From NCBI RefSeq assembly GCF_029320955.1, contig NZ_CP119757.1:2666001-2730000 (forward strand): a stretch of DNA of 64,000 nt, in the 5' to 3' direction. The position numbers were made by a program, and so were the translations under genes. Origin of the DNA: Flavobacterium sp. YJ01 (GTDB lineage Bacteria; Bacteroidota; Bacteroidia; Flavobacteriales; Flavobacteriaceae). Position 1 is the stretch's first letter. Every line of letters starts with the position of its first letter. Below, piece after piece: positions 39,489 to 49,758 of the stretch. Under the pieces are notes generated by a model that made no database searches, had not been told where the DNA came from, and saw nothing but the letters and a program-made list of their open reading frames with translations.

Positions 39489-42400
39489 ATGAAAACAAAA
39501 CTACTCTTGTTGCTATTATTAGCAAATTTTTCTATTTATGCGCAAACAAACTTAGTCTCTAACGGAGATTTTGAAACTTGGACTGCACATTCGCAACCAA
39601 CCGATTGGTTCCGTTACTCAAATGGACTTTTATATCAAGATTCTGATGCACAAAAAGGTTCCTCAAGTACAAAAATGGAGATTACAAGCGGAACTTTCCA
39701 CTACATGAATAGCAGTCCTTTTGCTACTCAATCAGGAAAAACGTATCGTGTTACGATGTATCATAAGCTTTTTTCGGGAACGATAACTTCTGTGGAATTA
39801 AGCTTAACAAAAGCTGATGTTTTTAAAACACCTATAACAAAAAAAGAAGTAACAACTTCTTTAAATTCTGCCTGGCAAAAAATTGAATTTGATTATGTTG
39901 CCACCACTACTCAAAACGCAGAAATTAGCATTTGGATAAAGGGAACAACTGGCGCTCAAATTTTGGTTGATAATGTTTCGATTGTTGACGTGGCAGAAAT
40001 TGGACCAAAATATACACTAATACCAGATGTTAATTTTGAAAATAAGTTAATTTCATTAGGTTATGACTCCGGAGCTCCAGATGGAAAGGTGCAGACGGCC
40101 AATATTTCAGGAGTAAAAGATTTGTACCTTTCTTTCGATTCTATTACAGACCTGACTGGTATTGAAGATTTTACGTCATTGACTTCCTTAAAATCTTATT
40201 ATAATAATATAACTACTGTAGATCTTTCTAAAAATTTGGCTTTAAAAGAAATCCGTTTTGACGGATTAAAACAAAGCACGTTAAATGTATCTTCAAATAT
40301 AAATTTGGAAAAACTATCTTTGGTTAGAACTTCATTAAGCAGTATAGATGTTACCGCAAATGTTAATTTACAAGAATTAGTTATTTCTTCTGGCGGTTAT
40401 AACACTGGACAAGAAGGATCAGGATTATTTACAAGTTTAGATCTTTCTCATAACCCAAATTTAAAAATTTTCGAATGTGATGGTCAAAAACTCCCTAATT
40501 TTGATTTTAGCAGCCATCCGCAACTTGAATCGATTAGTTTTGATGCGTCCAGAGCTACTAGTTTTGATTTTTCTGCTAATATAGCATTGAAAAGTTTAAG
40601 TATAAACAATTCTTTTTTACTTGAAAACATTGATCTTTCAAATAATATTAATTTAAGAGAACTATATATTTCTAATACTAAAATAATAAATCTTGATCTT
40701 TCGCATAATCCTGCAATGAGATTGTTAAGATGTACAGATGCCAAATCTTTAGAAACTATAAATCTAAAAAACGGAAATAATGCTATTATAAATCCTTCTA
40801 CTTTATATCTCACACAAACACCAAGTTTACACTGTATTTTAGTTGATGATCCTGTATATTCAGAATCTAATTGGTCTGTTAGTAAGGAAAAATGGGTTCA
40901 TTATTCTTCTGTATGTCAAACACCTCAATACACAACAATTCCGGACGTTGAATTTGAAAAAGTACTGATGTTAAAAGGTTATGACGGCGTACTTGACGGT
41001 AAAGTACTAACATCACTAATCGCTAGTGTTAAAGAGCTTGATTTGAAATATTCAACATACGATAAAATTAGTGACTTAACCGGTATTGAAGGTTTTACTG
41101 CTTTAGAAAAATTAACTGTTCCACCACATGATTTGCTAAATTTAGATCTTAGTAAAAATATTGCATTAAAAACATTGAACTGTTCCGGTGTAAATCTAAA
41201 TGCCCTGGATATTACAAACAACATAAACTTAGTTACTTTAGATTGCGGAAATAACAATTTATCAACACTAAACTTAACTAAAAATATAGCTTTGAATGAG
41301 TTAAATATTTCTAGTAATGAATTTAAGAATATTGATCTTTCTGAGAATAAAGCATTAGTAAAATTGATTTTAATGAACAACAATTTTACTACTATAGATC
41401 TTTCTAAAAATACTAACCTAAATTACCTGGATAGTAGACTAAATTACCAATTAAAATGTGTTCAGGTTGCGGAAGTTGATTATGCTCTTGCAAATTGGTC
41501 AATTTATAAAGAAGCTATTACAAGTTTTAATTTAGATTGTAATGAATACACGTTAATTCCTGATGATAATTTTGAACAAAAATTAATTGATCTTGGAATT
41601 GATAAAGATGGTAAAAATGGAAAAGTACAAACTGCAAGTATTGCTAATGTAACTTCATTAGATGTCCAATCAAGTAATATTAAAGATCTTACTGGAATTC
41701 AGGATTTTATATCGTTAACATATTTAGATGCTAATTATAACAGTATTAGTAATATCGACATTAGTAACAATAAGTTACTAACTAAACTAGCATTACACGA
41801 AAATAAATTAACTAGTTTGAATGTTACTAAAAACGTTAATTTATATAATTTAATGTTCTCTAAAAATCAAATTTCAACAATAGATTTATCACAAAACAAG
41901 GCTCTTGTTCTTTTAACTGCGGATAGAAATTTACTAAGCAGTCTTGACATATCTGCAAATACAAAGCTAGAATCTCTATATTGTGGTAATAATAATTTGA
42001 CAGCCCTAGATGTGTCACACCAACCAAATCTTTTACAATTAAATTGTACTTTTACTTCAATTTCACAAATTGATGTTTCAACAAACAAAAAATTAGAAAA
42101 TTTATATTTCGACAATGCCCAGTTGACAACTTTGGATGTGAGCAATAATACTCTTTTAAAAAGAATTAACGTTAGTAATAACTTATTAAAATCTTTAGAC
42201 TTATCTCATAATCCAATTCTAGAGCTTGTTTTAATACGATTCAATCCAATAACTACATTAAATCTTCAAAATGGAAATAATGAAAACTTTATATTGCCTC
42301 CAACAAACGGCACAAATAAAACCGCAGCCGTAATTGATGCTTGTAATTTCTTAAACAATAAGAATCTTTCATGTATTCAAGTTGACAATGTAGAATTTTC

Positions 42401-43766
42401 TAACGCTAATTGGTCTGCTATTAAAGATGCAACAGCAAATTACAATCTAGATTGTGCAGTTTATACTTTAATTCCAGATGCTGCTTTTGAAGATAAATTA
42501 ATTGCATTGCAAATTGATAAAGATGGTAAAAACGGAAAAGTAGCAACTTCAAGTATTGCTTCTGTTACTACACTGGACGTTTCATCAAGTTCTATTAAAG
42601 ATCTTACTGGAATTCAAGATTTTGTTTCTTTGAAAGTATTAAACTGTAGTACAAACCAATTAACTTCTTTAACTCCTGCAAACAATCCTACATTAACAGA
42701 ATTAAATGTTTCTTACAACGCTTTAACAACTCTTGATGTTAGTAAAAACAAAGCATTGACTGCATTAAATGTTTCAAACAATAATTTAAATTCTTTGAAC
42801 GTAAAAAATGGTTTCAATACCAATATGGATTGGTTTAGTGTGAATTTTACTAAAAACCCTTCTCTATCTTGTATTCAAGTTGATAATGCTAAATATTCTA
42901 ATGACAACTGGAATGGAAAATTAGACAAAACTTCTTTCTTTACAGAAAATTGCGGAAGTTATACTTTAATTCCTGATTCAAATTTTGAAGATAAGTTAAT
43001 CGCTTTAAAAATTGATATTGATGGTAAAAACGGAAAAGTTTTAACTTCAACTATTTCAACTGTTAAAGACTTAAATGTCCAATTAAGCGATATTAAAGAC
43101 TTAACTGGAATTGAAGATTTTACTTCTTTAGAGTTTTTAAACTGCCAATTCAATCTTTTAACTTCTTTGAATGTATCTAAAAATTCAAAATTAATTGAAT
43201 TGTACACGCACGGAAATGATTTGACAACATTGGATGTATCTGCAAATACTGCTCTTACGACTTTGTATGCCAACAAAAACAAACTGACTGCTTTAGATTT
43301 ATCTAAAAACAGCAAATTGGTTTATGTGAATGTGGCGGAGAACTCATTGAAAACGTTAAACCTTAAAAATGGCAATAACAGCAATTTTACAGGTGCATTG
43401 CTAAACAAAAATGCATCTTTAACTTGTATCACAGTTGACAATCCATCTTTTGCTGCTTCAAGCGGTGTGTTCTTTAAAGATGCTACGGCTTCTTATTCTG
43501 CAACTTGTACATTAGGACTTGAAGATTCTATTTTCAGCAAAGCAACAGTTTTCCCGAATCCAACAAAAGGAGAGGTTAACATTAATAATGTTTCTTTAGA
43601 AAAAGCAACTGTTTACAATTCGTTAGGACAACTTGTTAAAACATTTGTTTTCAATAATGGCGAAACTAGTAATACTATAAATTTATCTGGTTTACCAAGA
43701 GGAGTTTATTTTGTGTATTTAATTAGCGGAGACGCTGCTTCTGCGAAAAAAATAATTGTTGAATAA
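39489..43766 (+). CDS. Giant leucine-rich-repeat protein, T9SS secreted (copy 1)
   Basis: A 1425-aa surface or secreted protein. It has a signal peptide (1-19, ending in SIYAQ) and a carbohydrate-binding-module-like beta domain (about 20-170: LVSNGDFETWTAHSQPTDWF to ILVDNVSIVD). Five supermodules follow, starting near residues 175, 481, 687, 992 and 1158. Each opens with a Y-T-x-I-P-D-x-x-F-E-x-x-L-like motif, then D-x-D-G-K-N-G-K-V or a variant, then leucine-rich repeats of about 21 residues (LDLSKNxxL-x-x-L-x-C-x-x-N), and closes with a Cys-containing C-I-x-V-D segment. A T9SS sorting domain ends it (from VFPNPTKGEVNINNV). No enzyme motif is seen. A role in adhesion or protein binding is inferred. 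Confidence 0.88.
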   Translation: MKTKLLLLLLLANFSIYAQTNLVSNGDFETWTAHSQPTDWFRYSNGLLYQDSDAQKGSSSTKMEITSGTFHYMNSSPFATQSGKTYRVTMYHKLFSGTITSVELSLTKADVFKTPITKKEVTTSLNSAWQKIEFDYVATTTQNAEISIWIKGTTGAQILVDNVSIVDVAEIGPKYTLIPDVNFENKLISLGYDSGAPDGKVQTANISGVKDLYLSFDSITDLTGIEDFTSLTSLKSYYNNITTVDLSKNLALKEIRFDGLKQSTLNVSSNINLEKLSLVRTSLSSIDVTANVNLQELVISSGGYNTGQEGSGLFTSLDLSHNPNLKIFECDGQKLPNFDFSSHPQLESISFDASRATSFDFSANIALKSLSINNSFLLENIDLSNNINLRELYISNTKIINLDLSHNPAMRLLRCTDAKSLETINLKNGNNAIINPSTLYLTQTPSLHCILVDDPVYSESNWSVSKEKWVHYSSVCQTPQYTTIPDVEFEKVLMLKGYDGVLDGKVLTSLIASVKELDLKYSTYDKISDLTGIEGFTALEKLTVPPHDLLNLDLSKNIALKTLNCSGVNLNALDITNNINLVTLDCGNNNLSTLNLTKNIALNELNISSNEFKNIDLSENKALVKLILMNNNFTTIDLSKNTNLNYLDSRLNYQLKCVQVAEVDYALANWSIYKEAITSFNLDCNEYTLIPDDNFEQKLIDLGIDKDGKNGKVQTASIANVTSLDVQSSNIKDLTGIQDFISLTYLDANYNSISNIDISNNKLLTKLALHENKLTSLNVTKNVNLYNLMFSKNQISTIDLSQNKALVLLTADRNLLSSLDISANTKLESLYCGNNNLTALDVSHQPNLLQLNCTFTSISQIDVSTNKKLENLYFDNAQLTTLDVSNNTLLKRINVSNNLLKSLDLSHNPILELVLIRFNPITTLNLQNGNNENFILPPTNGTNKTAAVIDACNFLNNKNLSCIQVDNVEFSNANWSAIKDATANYNLDCAVYTLIPDAAFEDKLIALQIDKDGKNGKVATSSIASVTTLDVSSSSIKDLTGIQDFVSLKVLNCSTNQLTSLTPANNPTLTELNVSYNALTTLDVSKNKALTALNVSNNNLNSLNVKNGFNTNMDWFSVNFTKNPSLSCIQVDNAKYSNDNWNGKLDKTSFFTENCGSYTLIPDSNFEDKLIALKIDIDGKNGKVLTSTISTVKDLNVQLSDIKDLTGIEDFTSLEFLNCQFNLLTSLNVSKNSKLIELYTHGNDLTTLDVSANTALTTLYANKNKLTALDLSKNSKLVYVNVAENSLKTLNLKNGNNSNFTGALLNKNASLTCITVDNPSFAASSGVFFKDATASYSATCTLGLEDSIFSKATVFPNPTKGEVNINNVSLEKATVYNSLGQLVKTFVFNNGETSNTINLSGLPRGVYFVYLISGDAASAKKIIVE

Positions 43767-43785
43767 TCACTATTATTTAAAATAA

Positions 43786-43823
43786 AAAAATCCCGTTTTC
43801 AACTTTTAGAAAACGGGATTTTT
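43786..43823 (+). terminator. Terminator between the two LRR genes
   Basis: A 15-base perfect stem AAAAATCCCGTTTTC / GAAAACGGGATTTTT, 19 bases after the first gene's stop. The next gene therefore probably has its own promoter. Confidence 0.92.
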
Positions 43824-43885
43824 CATACAATTTATAGAATAAATACTGTATTATTGTACTGCCTAAAATTCTGAAATTATAGCCT

Positions 43886-46800
43886 ATGAAAACAAAACTA
43901 CTCTTGTTATTCTTATTATCAAACTTTTTTCTTCACGCTCAATATACCTTAATTCCTGATGCTAATTTTGAAAAAAAATTAATAGCTCTTGGGATTGATT
44001 CGGGTACTGCAGACGGGCAAGTTCTAACTGCTGATGTTGCTAATGTTACCTCTCTAAGTGTTTCAACAAGCGGTATATCAGATTTAACTGGAATTCAAGA
44101 TTTTACTTCTTTACAATATCTTAATTGTTATGGAAACGCAATAAAAATTCTTGATCTTTCTAAAAACACAAATTTAAACAGATTAGACTGTTCTGATAAT
44201 AAATTAATCAGCCTTAATTTAAAAACAGGAAAAAGAGCCACCTCATTTGAACTTAATACAACTTACAATTATTCTTTAGAGTGTATTTTGGTTGATGATG
44301 TTGCGTTGACTTCAAATTGGAGAAAAAAAACAGATGCTCTTACTAAATTCAATAGTGTTGCTTGCTACATTTATACGAGCATTCGAGATGAAAATTTTGA
44401 AAAAAAATTAATAGCCTTAGGCATCGATAAAGATGGAAAAAATGGAAAAGTTATAACCACAGACATTTATTCCGTTACTAGTTTAGATTTATCTTTTAGC
44501 GGTATTAGCGATTTAACGGGGCTTCAAGATTTCGCTTCGCTAAAAAATTTAAACTTTACTGGTAATGATATCCCTTATTTCGATTCTTCCATTTATCCCA
44601 ATTTGGAATCATTGAATTGTTCTTCAAATTTACTCAAGTCTTTAAACATTACTAAAAATTTAAAACTGACCTCTCTTGATTGTTCAAAAAACGACCTTTC
44701 TAGTTTAAATCTCCAAAACGGAAAAAATACTTCTTTGGTTTCTGTCAATATTAAATCGAATCCCAAGTTGTCTTGCGTATTAGTTGATAATGCAGAATAT
44801 TCGACATCAAACTGGACAAACAAAGATGTTAACACAAGCTTTAATCAAACGGTTTGTACACCAGAATATACTCTTATTCCTGATCCTTATTTTGAAAACA
44901 GACTTATTTTTCTAGGATATGATACTGATGGAAAAAACGGAAAAGTACAAACTCAGAACATCGTGTACATTAAATCTTTAGATCTTTCTGGAAGTTCAAT
45001 TACAAATTTAACAGGAATTCAGGATTTTAAATCTTTAAAAGTTTTAGACTGTAGCAATAATAAATTAAAATCATTAGATATTACTAAGAATATCAATTTA
45101 GAAAAACTAGAAGCCTATTCTAATCTAATAGCTGGCACAATTGACATTTCTCAAAATCTAAAGCTTACTAGTTTTAATGCTTCTCAAAATTATTTAACGA
45201 ATTTAGATTTCTCCAAAAACCTTGCTTTAAAGCAAATGCGCTGTTATGGAAACCTTTTAAGCGATATTAATCTTACACAAAACTTAGCCTTAACTGGATT
45301 GTTCATTGATGGAAATAAATTAACAACAATCGATATCTCTAAAAATGGCGCTTTAGTAGATCTTTATTGCTCCGAAAATGAACTTACATCTCTTGATCTT
45401 TCTAATAATTCTCTATTAGAAAGAATATATTGTAAAAAAAATAAGTTAACCAATATTAATATTTCTAAAAATTTACTGGCATACGAACTCGATGTTTCTC
45501 AAAATCAATTAACAGATATTGATGTTTCTAACAATAAAAATGTTGGATGGTTTTTTTGTGACCAAAACAAATTAACACAATTAGATCTTTCTCACAATAT
45601 AAATTTGACCTGGTTAGAATGTGGTTCCAATCTGCTTACAAGTCTAGATTTTAGCAAGAATATTACTCTAGATTATTTGTATTTTGGCGGTAATCGTAGT
45701 TTGTTAAACGTGAATTTAAAAAATGGAAACAACAAGAACATAACAAGATTTTCCTCTAATTACAATGACAAATTAACTTGCATATTAGTTGATGATGCTG
45801 CTTATGCAACTTCAAAATGGTCTCAGGATAAAGACACGCATATTGTTTTTAGCGACACTCCTTGTACACTATACACAACAATTCCTGACATTAATTTCGA
45901 AAATAAATTAATTGCTCTGGGTATAGATTCTGATGCGCCAGATGGAAAAATACTTACTTCAAAAATTTCAGAAATTATTTCTTTAGATGTATCATCAAGT
46001 AATATCACGGATTTATCTGGAATACAAGATTTTACTGCGCTACAAGATTTAAAGTGTAATTCTAATCAGCTAAAAAGTTTAAACATTTCAAAAAATATTG
46101 CCTTAATTAATCTAGACTGCAGCTCTAATCAATTAATAAATTTGAATGTTTCAAAAAATAAAGCGTTAAAAAATTTAAATTGTAATTCTAATAAACTTGC
46201 AGTTTTAAACATTTCTGAAAATGCATTCCTATCCAATTTAGATTGTCATTCTAATCTAATAACTTCTCTTGACATTTCTCCAAATATTGATTTAAAAAGC
46301 CTTGATTGTCACGATAATAATTTGGCTACTTTGAATTTAAAAAATGGAAATAACAAGCAGTTGATTAAACCAAATTTTAAAAACAATTCTAATTTGACTT
46401 GCATTACAGTTGATGATGCCAATTATTCAAACAGCAATTGGATGGATTCTAAAGATGCCTCGGTTAATTACAACGTAGATTGTTTCTCTAATTATACTTT
46501 AATTCCAGATTCAAATTTTGAAAATAAACTAATTGATTTAGGAATTGACAAAGATGGTAAGAATGGAAAAGTGCTAACTTCTAGCATTAAAGAAGTAACT
46601 TCATTAAATGTTTCTTACAGCTCAATAAATAGTTTGACAGGAATTGAGGCTTTTGAAAATTTAGAAATTTTAAATTGTCAAAATAATAATTTAGCAACCT
46701 TAAACATTTCAGATAATTTAGAACTTAAGGAACTGAATTCTTCTCATAATCCTATACTTGTTTTAGATGTTTCTGGAAATCCTAATCTTATCAATTTAAA

Positions 46801-48745
46801 TTGCGGATTCAATTTATTATCAAAATTGGATTTATCTTCAAATCCGTCTTTAAAGAATTTAGATTGCTCTTCAAATAATTTAGAATATCTGGATGTATCT
46901 AAAAACAAAATGCTGGTTACTGTAGATTGTAATTCAAATCAAATTAAAAAACTGGATTTTTCAAAAAACCCAAATTTAACCACATTAAACTGCAGCAGCA
47001 ACAATTTGGCTAACCTGAATATTCAAAATGCTAATAACATTAAATTATCTTCTTATAATTTTAAACTTAATACAAAACTAAGCTGTATTCAGGTAGATGA
47101 TCTTTTGTATTCAAATACAAACTGGTTTAACGCAAAAGATAATTATGTTGTATACAGTGTAACAGCTTGTACACAATACACGCTTATTCCAGATCAAAAT
47201 TTCGAGAATTTTCTACTTAGAGCTGGATATGATACAATCTATAATGGACTTCATGATGGAAAAGTTGAAACTGCAAATATAAAATCCATTAAAAGATTAG
47301 ACATGGATCTTAAAAGTATTGAAGATTTAACCGGAATTCAAGATTTTGAAGCTTTAAACTATTTAGATTGCAGTGACAATAATTTGACAACCATTGATTT
47401 GTCAAAAAACCTTTCACTAACTTATTTAGACTGTAGCTCGAATCGTCTAACTAATATAGATATTTCTAAAAATTTAGCTTTACAAACATTAAAATGCGAC
47501 AATATCGACAATCATCATAATAGAGGATTGACAACTATTGATGTCTCTAATAATTTAGCTTTAACTTATTTGAGTTGCTGGGATAGTAGGCTTAGAACTC
47601 TTGATGTTTCTAACAACAAAGCTTTAAAAGAATTGCATTGCTATTATAATATGCTGACTAGTCTAGATGTTTCTAACAACAAAGCTTTAACTAATTTACA
47701 ATGCACTAGGAATCTATTAACTACTCTAGATTTAACGAATCAATCAGCATTAATAATCTTTAGATGTCATGAAAATAGATTAACAGAACTTAATTTAAAA
47801 AACGGGAAAAATAATCTGCTGGATAGTAAAGAAATAAATTTTGCAACAAATCCATATTTAACCTGTATACAAGTTGACGATATTCTGTATTCGAATACAA
47901 ATTGGGCAGGTAAAAAAGATGCCATTGCAACATTTAGCACAAATTGCGGTATTGCAAATAGTTACACAATGATTCCAGATCATAATTTTGAGCAAAAATT
48001 AATTGACTTAGGAATTGATGATGTGCTAGATAGTAAAGTGGCAAATCAAAATATAAATACTGTTATTGATTTGGATCTTTCAAACAGTAACATTACAAAT
48101 TTAAAAGGTATTGAGAATTTTCCAGCATTAAAATCTTTAAACAGCAGTACTAATAATTTAGCGACTTTAGATCTTAGTAAAAATGCTAATCTGGAGATAT
48201 TAAATGCATCTTCTAATCAAATTACAACATTAGATTTGTCTAGAAATACTAAACTTAATGTTGTTTATGTAATAACAAATCCGCTAACAAATCTAAATAT
48301 TAAAAACGGAAACAATAGCAACTTCATTCTTGCTTCTGAAACGGCAAAACAGTTCAATACTAATGTTGCAACAACCTTTTTAGGACTTACAACTTTAAGT
48401 TGCATTAATGTTGACAATACAGCTTATTCTAACGCCAATTGGTCTAAAATTAAAGAAAGTAAAACAACATATTCTGAAAATTGTCAAGCACTTGGAATAG
48501 AAGATTCTGTTTTTGACAAAGCCTTAGTTTATCCGAATCCAACAAAAGGCGAAGTTCATATTAACAACATTGTTTTAGAAAAAGCAAACGTTTACAATTC
48601 GTTAGGACAATTAGTAAAATCCTTTATTTTCAACAATGGCGAAAATAGTAATACCATAAATTTATCTGGTTTGCCAAGAGGTGTGTATTATGTTTATTTA
48701 ATAAATGAAGATGCCGCTTCAGCGAAAAAAATAATCCTAGAATAA
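43886..48745 (+). CDS. Giant leucine-rich-repeat protein, T9SS secreted (copy 2)
   Basis: A 1619-aa paralogue of the preceding gene. The signal peptide (1-19, ending in FLHAQ) leads straight into the first of seven supermodules, near residues 20, 163, 328, 663, 870, 1098 and 1360; the CBM-like domain of copy 1 is absent. Each module has the YTLIPD-x-x-FE opener, a GIDKDGKNGKV-type loop (degenerate in modules 1, 4, 6 and 7), LRRs and a CIxVDD closing segment. Module 3 has an expanded run of LRRs. The sorting domain (about 1547-1619) is nearly identical to that of copy 1, including YNSLGQLVK and INLSGLPRGVY. Function is unknown; surface binding is likely. Confidence 0.88.
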   Translation: MKTKLLLLFLLSNFFLHAQYTLIPDANFEKKLIALGIDSGTADGQVLTADVANVTSLSVSTSGISDLTGIQDFTSLQYLNCYGNAIKILDLSKNTNLNRLDCSDNKLISLNLKTGKRATSFELNTTYNYSLECILVDDVALTSNWRKKTDALTKFNSVACYIYTSIRDENFEKKLIALGIDKDGKNGKVITTDIYSVTSLDLSFSGISDLTGLQDFASLKNLNFTGNDIPYFDSSIYPNLESLNCSSNLLKSLNITKNLKLTSLDCSKNDLSSLNLQNGKNTSLVSVNIKSNPKLSCVLVDNAEYSTSNWTNKDVNTSFNQTVCTPEYTLIPDPYFENRLIFLGYDTDGKNGKVQTQNIVYIKSLDLSGSSITNLTGIQDFKSLKVLDCSNNKLKSLDITKNINLEKLEAYSNLIAGTIDISQNLKLTSFNASQNYLTNLDFSKNLALKQMRCYGNLLSDINLTQNLALTGLFIDGNKLTTIDISKNGALVDLYCSENELTSLDLSNNSLLERIYCKKNKLTNINISKNLLAYELDVSQNQLTDIDVSNNKNVGWFFCDQNKLTQLDLSHNINLTWLECGSNLLTSLDFSKNITLDYLYFGGNRSLLNVNLKNGNNKNITRFSSNYNDKLTCILVDDAAYATSKWSQDKDTHIVFSDTPCTLYTTIPDINFENKLIALGIDSDAPDGKILTSKISEIISLDVSSSNITDLSGIQDFTALQDLKCNSNQLKSLNISKNIALINLDCSSNQLINLNVSKNKALKNLNCNSNKLAVLNISENAFLSNLDCHSNLITSLDISPNIDLKSLDCHDNNLATLNLKNGNNKQLIKPNFKNNSNLTCITVDDANYSNSNWMDSKDASVNYNVDCFSNYTLIPDSNFENKLIDLGIDKDGKNGKVLTSSIKEVTSLNVSYSSINSLTGIEAFENLEILNCQNNNLATLNISDNLELKELNSSHNPILVLDVSGNPNLINLNCGFNLLSKLDLSSNPSLKNLDCSSNNLEYLDVSKNKMLVTVDCNSNQIKKLDFSKNPNLTTLNCSSNNLANLNIQNANNIKLSSYNFKLNTKLSCIQVDDLLYSNTNWFNAKDNYVVYSVTACTQYTLIPDQNFENFLLRAGYDTIYNGLHDGKVETANIKSIKRLDMDLKSIEDLTGIQDFEALNYLDCSDNNLTTIDLSKNLSLTYLDCSSNRLTNIDISKNLALQTLKCDNIDNHHNRGLTTIDVSNNLALTYLSCWDSRLRTLDVSNNKALKELHCYYNMLTSLDVSNNKALTNLQCTRNLLTTLDLTNQSALIIFRCHENRLTELNLKNGKNNLLDSKEINFATNPYLTCIQVDDILYSNTNWAGKKDAIATFSTNCGIANSYTMIPDHNFEQKLIDLGIDDVLDSKVANQNINTVIDLDLSNSNITNLKGIENFPALKSLNSSTNNLATLDLSKNANLEILNASSNQITTLDLSRNTKLNVVYVITNPLTNLNIKNGNNSNFILASETAKQFNTNVATTFLGLTTLSCINVDNTAYSNANWSKIKESKTTYSENCQALGIEDSVFDKALVYPNPTKGEVHINNIVLEKANVYNSLGQLVKSFIFNNGENSNTINLSGLPRGVYYVYLINEDAASAKKIILE

Positions 48746-48766
48746 ACCATACAATTTAGTTCAACT

Positions 48767-48806
48767 AAAAAATCCCATTTTCAATATTTGAAATGGGATT
48801 TTTTTA
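48767..48806. terminator. Bidirectional terminator
   Basis: A stem of AAAAAATCCCATTTTCAA with TTTGAAATGGGATTTTTT lies between the second LRR giant and the convergent MBL-fold gene, with T-runs on both strands. Confidence 0.88.
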
Positions 48807-48822
48807 TGTTTACTTTTTTCGT

Positions 48823-49680
48823 TTAAAAAATATCTTCGCAAGTAAAAACATCTTTTAAACGAACGCCTTTTTCTGTATGTTCAACAGTTATAATTTGATT
48901 GTGCGCATCATGTTCTAAAAATAAATAATGATTCTGATCTGCCGCCAAATTCAAAAATTTTGACTTTTCTGGCATTGTCAGCAAAGGTCGCGTATCATAA
49001 CCCATAACATAAGGCAACGGAATATGTCCAGCTGTAGCCAATAAATCAGCACAAAAAACAATGGTTTTATCTTGATATTTTATGTACGGAATCATTTGTT
49101 TTTCGGTGTGGCCGTCAACGTAGTAAATGTCAAAATTCAATTCTTTTGAGAAACCAAAATCAGTTTCTGGTCTTTCAATAAAATTAAGTTGTCCGCTTTC
49201 CTGCATTGGGACAATATTCTCAGACAAAAAAGAAGCTTTTTCACGTGCGTTTGGTTTTGTGGCCCATTTCCAATGATTTTCATTTGTCCAAAATTTGGCA
49301 TTTTTAAAAGCAGGCTCGTAACCTGTTTTATCTGAATTCCATTTCACGCTTCCTCCGCAATGATCAAAATGAAGATGCGTCATAAAAACATCCGTAATAT
49401 CATCACGGCTAAAACCATATTTTGCTAGCGATTTATCGATAGAATGAGAACCCCAAAGCGAATAATATCCAAAGAACTTTTCAGATTGTTTATCACCCAT
49501 TCCGGTGTCAATTAAAATTAAACGTTTTCCGTCTTCAATTAATAAACAACGTGCCGCAATATCAATTAAGTTATTAGCATCTGCTGGATTTGTTTTATTC
49601 CAAATCGTTTTAGGAACAACGCCAAACATAGCGCCGCCATCTAATTTGAAATTTCCAGATTCTATAGGATACAGTTTCAT
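48823..49680 (-). CDS. MBL-fold hydrolase, AHL-lactonase-like
   Basis: A 285-aa metallo-beta-lactamase superfamily hydrolase. The start is set at 49680 (MKLYPIESGNFKLDGGAMFG); eight upstream in-frame codons add nothing recognisable. Metal ligands are seen in MTHLHFDHCGG (H-x-H-x-D-H), YYVDGHTEKQ (His) and CADLLATAGHI (bridging Asp), with a C-terminal LEHDAH supplying the last His. The layout fits the N-acyl homoserine lactonase-like branch. The substrate is not known, and the branch includes lactonases and other esterases. No signal peptide is present. It is a monocistronic minus-strand gene. Confidence 0.85.
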   Translation of the reverse strand: MKLYPIESGNFKLDGGAMFGVVPKTIWNKTNPADANNLIDIAARCLLIEDGKRLILIDTGMGDKQSEKFFGYYSLWGSHSIDKSLAKYGFSRDDITDVFMTHLHFDHCGGSVKWNSDKTGYEPAFKNAKFWTNENHWKWATKPNAREKASFLSENIVPMQESGQLNFIERPETDFGFSKELNFDIYYVDGHTEKQMIPYIKYQDKTIVFCADLLATAGHIPLPYVMGYDTRPLLTMPEKSKFLNLAADQNHYLFLEHDAHNQIITVEHTEKGVRLKDVFTCEDIF

Positions 49681-49758
49681 GAGAGTAGTTTTGTAAAAGA
49701 ACAAAGCTAGGAAATCCCGACTCCTTTTACTAAAATTTCTACTTAAAAAACTTTTGCT

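Noticed and set aside
40484..43315. Several antisense ORFs of 90-134 codons inside the LRR genes
   Set aside because: They are shadows of the repeated sense codons and share no recognisable domain.
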